Source: Calonectria ilicicola
Taxonomy: Eukaryota > Ascomycota > Sordariomycetes > Hypocreales > Nectriaceae
Direction: 5' to 3'
DNA: 64,000 nucleotides
Assembly (NCBI GenBank): GCA_020809705.1
Contig: CP085832.1
Coordinates: forward strand, 4,712,001-4,776,000
Position numbers and translations under genes: made by a program. The notes under the pieces are model-generated. The model did no database searches and was not told the origin of the DNA. It saw only the letters and a program-made list of their open reading frames with translations. The first letter of the stretch is position 1, and each line of letters opens with the position of its first letter. Below are positions 55,209 through 64,000 of the stretch, in pieces.

Positions 55209-55823
55209 ACATATTGGAATCGGCAGACAAGACTATTTAAATGACTAAAATTAGCACTGTATTCGATGTTCAAAGAGTGAATGCTGGCTCCCATATTAGA
55301 TCCATTAATGACATCACATTATCTGCATTGAATTCCGTTATAAACTACCCCGCCTAGTCATCCCGTCTTGATAATCATGTCCAGAACCGAAAGGCATGAG
55401 AGGGTTGGTTTCACTCGACAAGGTTCATAACTTGTAAACCTGGACCTTGATTTAGGATGCAACACAGGAGAAGCGACGTGTTGAATCAGGGGACCATGGG
55501 GCGATCCAATGCAAGGAATGCCACCACCTTCCAGTTGCAAGAATATCTGCGTGTTTCCCTATCTCGGTGGATGACTTGCAAGGGTCGTAGCGCTCTGATT
55601 GGAGCGGTGCCCCCGACTTCCCTGAGCGGCCCCTCCCCGCTCCAATTTCTCCGAATTCGGGAGTCGACTAACCAAGATTAGGACGGCTGGATTCTCACTG
55701 TGTGACAAAACTCCATTTTAGAGGAGAGGTGGTTTTGCAAAGACGGTATTTAAACTGATTCCATTGTCTGGGCTGTAAGAACATGATTATACACACCTCC
55801 GCTTGTACTTGAGTGCCGAAATT
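55209..55823. promoter_or_regulatory. Upstream region of the FAD oxidoreductase with paired operator-like motifs
   Basis: A perfect 10-bp inverted pair, ATTGGAGCGG at 55598-55607 and CCGCTCCAAT at 55637-55646, encloses CGG-N5-CCG (55605-55615) and CGG-N7-CCG (55627-55639). Each 10-mer fuses a CGG triplet to a CCAAT box. The same 10-mer is at 53273-53282. Confidence 0.6.
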
Positions 55824-57314
55824 ATGAACTCATCTCTGCCTGTCCAGTCTCCAAGTCTGTCGCATTGGCAGCGAACCACTCGTTCATTTCCCCACTTACA
55901 TGCCAATTCGATCGCAGATGTTCCGACTACTACAAAATACCTGATTATTGGGTCGGGTTTTTCCGGAGCCCTAACGGCCTTGGAGCTGATCAAGAGCGGT
56001 GTACGAGGTGACGATGTGCTAATTCTCGAAGCAAGAGAAGCAGTGTCTGGGGCTAGTGGGAGAAATGCTGGTCATATTCGACCTGGTTTGTGGACTCTCT
56101 GTCTTGGCGAACGAGTCAGGCGCTTATTCCTTTTTTAGACGCTTTTCGTGGGTTTCCCACCTTCGCCGCTAAACATGGATCAATTCAGGCTCGAAAGATA
56201 ATCGAGTCCGAGAAAGTCGTCCTCGAAAAGGTTGCTGAATTTATCACCGCAAACAAGATTAATTGCGATTTCAACCACACCACAACCTTTGATGTTTGTC
56301 TTTCTCAGGAATTTGCCGACCATCAGGCTAAAGCGTTTGACGCCTATCAAGCCGCAGGCGGAGATGTTTCACACATCAAATTTTACGGAGAGGAGGAGGC
56401 AAAGGTGAAAACTGGAGTGCCTGATGTTCTTTGTGCTTATGAATGGCCTGCCGCATCTAATCACCCTGGAAAGCTTTGTCAGTGGATTTTAAACGACGTC
56501 ATCAGCAAAGGTGTCAAGCTCTGGACACACTGTCCAGCCACAAAAGTTTCCAAACACGAAGCCTCAGGAGAAAGTGCCTTTCGATGGGACGTCCAAACTC
56601 CACGTGGCATCATAGCTGCTGAGACCGTTGTTCACTGTACTAATGCATATGCCGCATACTTGATTCCACAGCTGGCAAAGTTCATAACCCCGCGAAGATC
56701 ACAATGTCACTCGTTTGTGCCTCCCCCTTCATTCTCTGGCGACAAGGCTGCGAAAAGCACAATGTCATTGAGATATGGACTAGAAAACTTCTTTTCGTTT
56801 AATCAACTTCTCGATGGAACGATTATTCTTGGAGGAACCGGAGCTAGATGCAACTCCGACTGGGATGAACAAATGCTGGCAGACAGGGCAACCTTCGATG
56901 ACACAGGCTATAGTAATCACATTGAATTGAATAGCCGTAGGGAGTTCACCAAGTTGACACTAGGAGATGAAGAGACCAAGGTTCCGCTCGGTGAAGGCTT
57001 TGATCATGTCTGGACTGGGATCATAGGGATGACTTCGGATTCGGCACCTTTGATTGGCCCTATCGAAGACCTTGACGGCCAATGGATATGCGCAGGTTTC
57101 AATGGTCATGGTGAGTAACTATTTTATCGCAACTCCTGGATAGCGCAATTGCACATGAAGCTGACTACGGTTTGAAGGTATGGCCAGAATATTTATCTGT
57201 GCCCCAGGTTTGGTCGGGCTCATGTCAGGCATGACTTGGGATGCAACTGGCCTGCCAGAATGCTTTAAATTCAGTGAAGAAAGGATCAATGGCAGTCCTA
57301 AATCTCGCATCTGA
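55824..57314 (+). CDS. DAO-type FAD-dependent oxidoreductase (amine / amino-acid oxidising)
   Basis: Three exons: 55824-56085, 56139-57110 and 57178-57314, encoding 456 aa. The Rossmann motif TKYLIIGSGFSGALTALELI is followed by EAREAVSGASGRNAGHIRP, the GxxSGRNxG motif of the glycine-oxidase/DadA (DAO) family. The middle reads EWPAASNHPGKLCQWILND, and VVHCTNAYAAYLIPQLAKFI marks the second FAD contact. The C-terminus has HVWTGIIGMTSDSAPLIGPI and WICAGFNGHGMARIFICAPG, the flavin-cradling end. By family it oxidises a secondary amine or amino acid with FAD. The adjacent permeases (MFS and amino-acid/choline type) fit uptake of a nitrogen compound. All joins preserve frame. Confidence 0.92.
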
Positions 57315-57482
57315 TGAGAAAATGCGAAAGTGCATCACTTCAACACCAGGGCTTTTACCTTCTCAGGGCTAACTTTACACCTAGAGGGTGAGAAGCTAGG
57401 TTTACAGTGGCGTTGATTTTTTAATTCCACTAATCAACTACACCTCTGCTTGCTATAGGTCAGATTGTACTAGGAAAACAAC

Positions 57483-59343
57483 CTAATTAAATATCTTTTC
57501 GAAAATGCGACCGACTTTCCCTGGCTCTCGAGACACATATAGTGCCTCGTAATTGTCAATCTCTTCCTTTAGTCCACCAAGACTTAGATCCGCAGTGCCT
57601 GGTCGAACATATTGTGTCCTAAAACATAATTTCCAGCCAGCGAAGGCGATAATGAAGAAGCCAATCATTCCGTAGTCCAAAAAGAACCACATCACATCCC
57701 AACCACCTGACATGAATACACTATAGCCTCCTGCAAGAAGCATAAAAAGTGTCCCTCCCATGGCCAAGTAAGATGTGTAAGGCTGGAATCTTCCCTTGTA
57801 AGGAAGTGTGTCCCGTGAAATGTTTTGTGCCTTAAGAGCCGAGTAAAAGTGGCGATACGTCACAGCTGTAAAGCCGTAGTTGATCAATTGACAGCAAGTT
57901 ACAAGGTCAACCAAGTAAGTCATTACTTCTGCCGAACTGCTATTGACCTGTAGAAAAGCGAGGAGGCAAAAAGAAAGGGCAAAGAGAAGCGCGTAAATAG
58001 GGACACCTCCTTTGGTGCAACGCGAGAAAAATCGAGGTGCATGGCCCTGAATAGACATGCCGTGCAAAGTGCGGGTCGCTGCGAAAAGAAGTCCATTGCC
58101 TGCGCTGAAGATCGACGTCATGATGAGGGCATTTACGAGGTGAGGTAGCCCGTTGATTTTGAGTCGCTGCATTGCAATTACATAAGGCCTGAAGATTATC
58201 AGTAAAGTGGCTAGATAAATAATGTCTTGAATATACTTACGATGCCGCACCCGTACCGGATCCTGAAATATCGCCTTCGAGAATTCCGGCAAGTGTGCTA
58301 TCGTTGTAAGGGATAACGATTCCCATGCAAAAGGCTGAGCCAACGAAAAAGACAAGAATACGCCAAACAAAAGATCGATATGCTGGTGGCAGAATCTTTC
58401 GGGGGTTCTCAGATTCTGCAGCCACCATGGAGATGTACTCTGGTCCACAAATCCTTTTCGTGTTAGTATCATTCACCTAAATAGACGAAAGTGGTATGCT
58501 CACGAGAAACTAGCCTGATACAGACAGGACAAGACACCAAGAAATCTTCCTGTATCTCCAGGAACAAGATGCTCGACAAATGCACCGGGGTTATTCCAGT
58601 ATCTAAATCCATACCGATCGTGCAAAGGATTCCCTCCAAGCATGGTGACGAACGTGAAGAAGAACAACCCAATCATCAAAAGAACTTTGAAAATTGAAAG
58701 GTAAAATTCAGAAATTCCAAAGTATCGCACGGTTATAATGTTCAGCATGGCATAAAGTACGATCATTGCGACGATAATAGCCTCGACAGGAACCTTGTCG
58801 GTCCAAAATGTTATCATGATATTCATGGCGACGATTTCGAATGGCACAAGAAATGCCATGTTGAGAAAGAAATTCCACGCCATGGAAAAGCCCAACGCGC
58901 CGTCAACCCACTCGCCGCCAAAGCGAATGAAAGGAGATGGAACTGGGACATATGTCACCATCTCAGCAAAGCACTCATTCACCGCCCACATTACGATTCC
59001 CCAAATGAAGAATGAAATGAAGAGACCAGCAGGCCCGCCTTTGGGCAGAGCAGAACCCATCTGCACATAGAGAGCTTAGACGCGTGTTAGCACCGCTCCT
59101 CAGAGAACTGCAATTTGGTCACTCCAAGGCCTCAGAGAGAACCATGAGCTTACAGGTGCCAATCGCGCCACCAATGGCGAAAAGCTGCACTTCCTTGCCC
59201 CGCAGTTTGCGATGGAGAGCCTGTGATCCCGCATTGATAGCTACGGCCGTCCCAACAGCACTGTCATGGTGGGTGCCTGAATCGAGATCGCTAACGGCGG
59301 ACGTTGATGCCGGGTCTTTTTGGAATTCTTTACTTTCCGACAT
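57483..59343 (-). CDS. Amino-acid / GABA / choline-type permease (APC family)
   Basis: Four exons: 59343-59154, 59074-58504, 58453-58241 and 58188-57483, encoding 559 aa. The first join gives LFAIGGAIGTSLYVQMGSAL with PKGGPAGLF, the APC consensus of helix I. The rest includes FIWGIVMWAVNECFAEMVTY, GALGFSMAWNFFLNMAFLVP, ASFSICGPEYISMVAAESEN and NPRKILPPAYRSFVWRIL, all yeast amino-acid transporter family signatures. Twelve spans, plasma membrane. The second intron has a TACTAAC branch site. Convergent with the oxidoreductase gene at 168 bp, which places it in the same putative nitrogen-compound cluster. Exact substrate (amino acid, GABA, choline) not deducible. Confidence 0.92.
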
Positions 59344-60077
59344 GTTGTCATTCGCTAGCCGTGGCCGGAACGAGATTCGTATGCGCTGCAATAGGATTGG
59401 AGAAGGGATCGACAAAATTCGTTACGAAGCAACGCTGGGTAAATTGATTAAATAGAGCATCATGTATCTTACGTCAGGTGAGGGAAAATAGACCGAAAAT
59501 CCAAGGTGGCCTCCTACGGAACATATATTGCCATGCAACGTCATTAAACATTGTGGTGTTGGTCTTTATCACACCCGGTCGATTTGGTGTCAATTAAAGC
59601 AGGGTATAAGATAAGCCAATCATTTCTGATTCATTAAATTTGAACCAGATTGCCATCTTATCAGATAGGTGGTGTGTTAAGCTGACTTCATATCTTATCA
59701 GTTCAGTAAATTAAAATCGCAGTAGGCACTTCTCATTGTGCTCCTGTCGGCTTATTCGTCCATCGGAAGGGAAGTGCAGAGAGCGAAGTAAAAATTTATT
59801 ATAGTAAAAAAAATTCACATTCATTAAACCTGATACAATTGTCTCCATACAGAAATCTTTCAATAACGTTGTAGAGGGCCTCATCCTCGAAAAGTCTTGG
59901 CAAAATGAGTGGGATTTTACCCCTGTCGCTTCATTCGGGACCTCCGACGTTCGGTCGGCCCGCCATCCAAGTAAATCATATTCTAAAGCAAGCATTCAAC
60001 GCTTCAACAAGCTAGCTTTGCCTCGTTTAATCTGGGACGATCCCGATCAAATATATTTACGACATAACTAGTCCATG
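59344..60077. other. Intergenic, no gene seen
   Basis: Permease promoter and 3' flank of the HET gene. I looked for the full CCGCTCCAAT 10-mer here and found only a partial ATTGGAG near 59,395. Confidence 0.5.
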
Positions 60078-62444
60078 TTAGATTATTGTGACGCTTATTC
60101 GATCCCTCCCGTCCTCAAAGGGACACGAAGACAGGAGCATTCCAGACTCGTCCGAGAATAATGAAGCCACCCCAACTCTTTTCCAAATATCACCATGCTC
60201 AGTACTACATAAGCTGGGAACAGCCTCCAGTATGAGCCCCGTAGAACGAGCTTGGTTGTCTATGTGCAAGTATAGACATTTTGCACCAGTCTGAAGCACT
60301 GAGCTATCACGGTCCAAGTCTAACCGCCCATGAGCAAATATGGACGTATTGGTTCCCTCTTCTGAGACAATCATGTCGTATTGAAAGAAGTTTCTCCATT
60401 TACCTGCTTTCTCAGTGCGCTTGAGCGCTACAATAGGCCGCGTCAGGGCCAATATTTTGATATGATCGCCGAGAGACTGGGATTCGGCCACCTGGATAAC
60501 CTCAAAAGGGTGTCTGTCAAACTTGGACGAAAACCATTCAAGCTGGGACCTCTTTGGCATACTCGAACTCTCTAATAAAGGATGATTGAACAAGATGGAT
60601 GCATCTAACGAAGCCCAGGACCAGCTTGGGGCGCGGGCTTTCTTTGGCACGATGGCCTTTCCAAACCAGGAATGCCAGAGAAGATGGGCAGCTAAATTGT
60701 GTCGCCACATACCAGCGAAACTATAGTACTCACGTCCAGTCTGCAGAGCCATTTGGGCTGCAACACTCTGAATGGCTGGTAGCTTGTCTGTGCCATGTGT
60801 GAGGTTGCGGTCGCAATAAGTGAAGATAAAATTCTCCCATCTATCATCCAGCTCATGAGTGGAAACCGATTTCCCTCTTGGCCATAAGACGCTGCTTGAG
60901 GTAGAGAATTCCTCTTCAGGGTCATTTTCCTCTGACAAAAAGCAGTCTCTGCACTCGAAAAAGATCTTGGTGTGGCCAAAGTGAATGCTTCGAGTTGAGA
61001 GGCTTCGCTCTTGCATGGTCCAGCCTCTGGTGTTCCACTTTGAGAGGCCAACGGTGTGGACGCGATTATTCTCTATGACACGCTTGTGATAATAGGCAAT
61101 GAAGAATTGATCGCTGCCATCTGACGTTGTATACGGGACTTTTACCGCGGGAGCCGACGCAATATCCCTGCGAAGAAAGCCATCATGACAAGAAGTCGAT
61201 GAGGTTGCAATGATTGTGACGGTGGCAAGTTGGTACACAAGATGCATAAGGCCCGCCTCCTGTTTCCAGTCTTCGGCAGAGTCCTGTATGATGCACAAGG
61301 AATCGATCCAGAGATATTTAATGCCTAAACATATGCAAACATGCACCGCATCAGCGAAATTGGCCGGCAGGTCGCCCAAATTGATATTCTCCTTCATCTC
61401 TTGTAGATTCGACTTGAAGGTGCGAAGAGGTGGTTTCGCGGTCATATCTCCCCACATGTGGCTAAGAGCAGCAAAGTCCTTCATTTCAGGATGGGAAACC
61501 TTTGTGGAAGACGTTTCGACCAACCTCAAGTTGATGTCTGCAATAGAATCTGCTGTGCGAATCTCAATTAAACGACTTGGGATCCACATTGCTTCTTGGG
61601 ACGAGACTGAACAGCCATCCCCATGGTTGTTTACGCAATCATCAATCCACCGCCGTATTAGTGCTACATTTTCTTCAGATAGGGTGACTGAACTGGGAAT
61701 CCTGGATCTCTTGCTTGGGTCTTTTGCTAGCAAGTCTTCATATCGTCAATACTGGAAGCTTCAAGCCAACTGTTCAACTCTCTCGAGTCAGCACTTACCT
61801 GGAGAGTCGAATATAGGGATATCAATCACTGACCCGCGCCAGGTGTTTCCTTTTCCATCAGACAAAGTCTTGTAAGCCGCCGTGGACCAAGTTAGTCTAA
61901 GACGGGTCACCATTCCGTTGTACTGTGGAGGTGAGTCGGAGAGCACAAAATCCGTGTGGTCACCCCCCAAAGGTTGAAATGGTGAGAATAAAAAGTGAGC
62001 CTTCATTTTGACCTTGCGGTCCCAGGATACCTTCAATAGGCCGTCTTCCCCATCGTCCCAAAGGTAGTGTGTTCCGTTGAGATCGAATTGCCGCGCCTCC
62101 GGGGTAGCCATGAAGCACAACGCGTGCCGGATTACACCACAGAGGCCACACCCATTTTGATGAGACTTTTCCAGTGCTGGGTAGTGAGGGTACTCGTCGA
62201 TGATCTCCCAGGGTGTGTTAATTCGGGCCGTCTGTTCGGCTGACACTCGATTGGGGATGAGGGATTTGCACGACTGACAGGGTGGGGAAACCGGGGCCGT
62301 CAAGATATTCGACAGAGCATACATCGCCTTTTCATTTTGACTAGGCTGTGACTTTATTGTGGCTGTTAGACTCATGAGTTGTGACTTACTCGCCATTGAC
62401 GATGTCTTGTTTGAAGGAAGAATGTACTCTGTGGGTGGGATCAT
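60078..62444 (-). CDS. HET-domain (heterokaryon incompatibility) protein
   Basis: Two exons, 62444-61799 and 61735-60078, encoding 767 aa. The N-terminal part has cysteine pairs (CQSCKSL and GCGLCGVI), common in this class. The HET domain starts at about residue 285 with its three conserved blocks: FAALSHMWGDM, then LGIKYLWIDSLCIIQDSAED-WKQEAGLM, then NTRGWTMQERSLSTRSIHF. A C-terminal region of about 300 aa follows (RAPSWSWASLDASILF). HET proteins trigger programmed cell death on non-self recognition in fungi; the partner of this one is unknown. The acceptor (TATGAAG) was picked because it alone joins SPG to DLLAKDPSKRS in frame. Confidence 0.92.
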
Positions 62445-62792
62445 ATCTCCGAACGGGTGGAGAATAATTGAGGGCCCACTGCTTCAGCTACATCCTTCTT
62501 CTTTTAGACCCAATAGGGTATCAGCATCTGGTTGTCAGCCTATTTAGCCAGGGTATTCTACAGCTGAAAATCAGTTGATGCGACCGTCAGACAACACGGA
62601 CATCTTGGCCTGACACGCTGGGTGGTTTAAAAAAATGAACAAATTGAGGAGATAATTAATAAAAACAAAATAACCATCAATTAATAAACAAAGTGTTGGT
62701 TTATTTAATAGAGTTGCATTTTGTCTCATCATCATTTTCTTGTCGCCAGATTGGGCCCATTTGTCAAATGCCCACTTAGAACGACGAGGAGC
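62445..62792. other. Intergenic, AT-rich
   Basis: HET gene promoter and 3' flank of the next regulator; A/T-rich around 62,630-62,720. No gene seen. Confidence 0.5.
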
Positions 62793-64000
62793 TCAACTCA
62801 TATCAAAGTTAAACCCGCCATAATCTCCCAATACATCCATGCAGTCTTGGGCTTCCTTCATGACTGGAGACTGGTCTTGTCGAAGAATTCCCAACTTTGT
62901 AAAAAGCAAGCTTAGCACATCAGCCGCCTTTTTAGCTTCCTTAGAGCGAAAACTCCATTGCAGCCATATCGTATAAGAGCGCATAAGTGCCGCTTCAATA
63001 GCTCCGATCCTCCCTTCTACAGGTTCTGGTTGCGCAGCATCATCTATATGACTAGAATCTTTGCTAGTAGTTTTGAACATGTATGTGCACAAAACTGCCG
63101 TAGCCATCAGGAACTCATGAAGCATGGTGGAAGAAATCATTAGTCTGATTGAGAAAAGAGCTCCTCCAGGTTTGGTTTCGGTGTCGATAATGCTCTGGTA
63201 TTCGAGAATTTGAAGTGCAGAATTGATGCAAGTTTGGACAGACTTGGAAGCAACGTCGTTAGGTGTACTGCTATCATTCAAATTGGCAACGGAGCGCCGG
63301 TGAAGCATTATGAATCCTTTTAGGTATAAAACCGTGATGCTCAGTCGTCCAATTATCTCCCTTGCGGTGTGACCTAAACAATCTGACAGTGATGTGAATT
63401 TCAGGTCGGCGGGAAAGTAATTGTACGTATTGCAAAGCTGCATCTCGAGGGATTTAGCATCTGTTTCGAAACTGGCATGGACGGATACTTCAGCTGTCAT
63501 GGTCCAATCCACAATTTGGCCCATTACTAGACTCAGTTTGTACTTTGCCAATGCAAATAATATTGGTGTATGTTCCCGTTCTGGCCGTGAAGTGGGGAGC
63601 TCCATTGTATCTTCGTCGAAATCTGTGTCTCTTATGTTGCGAGGTATTTCTGTGTCCCACTGGCCATCCTTGATCATCCTCGGGATACCCATCTGAAGGG
63701 AAACCATGATATCCATTGAATATAGAACCATCCAAACGCGCCTCCGCATTTCTCCATCAAATGGCGTGATGGAAGGGAAATGCGAAGGGTCTCGGTGGTA
63801 ACCCATCCGAAGGGCTAGGCGCAAGACGATACCACATAACAATGCATTGCCTGAGTTTGAGTCTGGCCATCGTGTACGCTCGATTGCAAAGTAATGCAGC
63901 AGTAGTTCAATCACGTTTGGACCGCCACTGCTGTAATCGCCTAATAGCAAACACTGAACAACCTGCTCGAGGTACCGAGGTTTTGTTTCCTGGGGCAAAT
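62793..64000 (-). CDS. Fungal transcription factor, 3' part (cut by window edge)
   Basis: An open frame of about 400 codons runs off the right end. It contains the fungal-specific TF domain: NVIELLLHYFAIERTRWPDS, LCGIVLRLALRMGYHRDPSH, GEMRRRVWMVLYSMDIMVSL with QMGIPRMIKDGQWD, and the acidic DTDFDED stretch. The C-terminus (VMKEAQDCMDVLGDYGGFNF) fits an activation region. The zinc-binding domain, if any, lies beyond 64000, so Zn2Cys6 type is inferred only from the middle domain. No intron is needed in the visible part. Confidence 0.85.
   Translation of the reverse strand, partial: LPQETKPRYLEQVVQCLLLGDYSSGGPNVIELLLHYFAIERTRWPDSNSGNALLCGIVLRLALRMGYHRDPSHFPSITPFDGEMRRRVWMVLYSMDIMVSLQMGIPRMIKDGQWDTEIPRNIRDTDFDEDTMELPTSRPEREHTPILFALAKYKLSLVMGQIVDWTMTAEVSVHASFETDAKSLEMQLCNTYNYFPADLKFTSLSDCLGHTAREIIGRLSITVLYLKGFIMLHRRSVANLNDSSTPNDVASKSVQTCINSALQILEYQSIIDTETKPGGALFSIRLMISSTMLHEFLMATAVLCTYMFKTTSKDSSHIDDAAQPEPVEGRIGAIEAALMRSYTIWLQWSFRSKEAKKAADVLSLLFTKLGILRQDQSPVMKEAQDCMDVLGDYGGFNFDMS

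Overview
The window reads as nuclear DNA of a filamentous ascomycete (Pezizomycotina, most likely a Sordariomycete). Genes are split by short introns of about 45-85 nt with GTRNGT donors, CTAAC-like branch sites and YAG acceptors. The contents are typical of fungal accessory DNA: Zn2Cys6 regulators, DAL5-type MFS transporters, a HET-domain protein, a NACHT-ankyrin protein, a C2H2 family, a GH43 glycosidase, a haloperoxidase-family enzyme and a fungal hAT transposon. Nearly all exon models below were joined by hand from splice signals, and each joined model keeps an open frame of whole codons.

Layout. 0-4.2 kb: a Zn2Cys6 regulator and a secreted haloperoxidase/peroxygenase-family protein. 5.2-8.3 kb: a 3,082-bp hAT transposon with perfect 20-bp ends and an 8-bp target duplication, its transposase broken by one frameshift. 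9.6-18.6 kb: secreted GH43, a seven-helix membrane protein, a probably damaged CCCH zinc-finger gene and a flavin monooxygenase. 19.7-20.7 kb: a secreted precursor made of tandem Tyr/Trp/Gly-rich units, each ending in Lys-Arg (a Kex2-processed repeat protein, candidate RiPP precursor). 20.7-24.8 kb: no recognisable gene. 24.8-26.0 kb: a kinase-like gene interrupted by one in-frame TAG.

27.0-38.6 kb is an accessory island. A divergent pair (DUF7580-like gene on the minus strand, C2H2-type gene on the plus strand) with its shared promoter is present twice. The second copy runs into a NACHT-ankyrin (NLR-like) gene. Relics of an ankyrin gene and of another family lie between the copies. The second DUF7580-like copy carries a stop. 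This looks like a duplicating and decaying self/non-self recognition type locus.

41.9-47.8 kb is a compact putative catabolic cluster: a PdxA-family dehydrogenase diverging from a DAL5-type transporter, followed by a Zn2Cys6 regulator. Three copies of CGG-YGCTTTTR-CCG sit in the shared promoter and in front of the regulator. 50.5-59.3 kb is a second cluster (Zn2Cys6 regulator, DAL5-type transporter, DAO-type FAD oxidoreductase, amino-acid/choline-type permease) with a different repeated motif, CCGCTCCAAT joined to CGG/CCG half sites, in two of its promoters. 60.1-64 kb: a HET-domain protein and the 3' part of another fungal transcription factor cut by the window edge.
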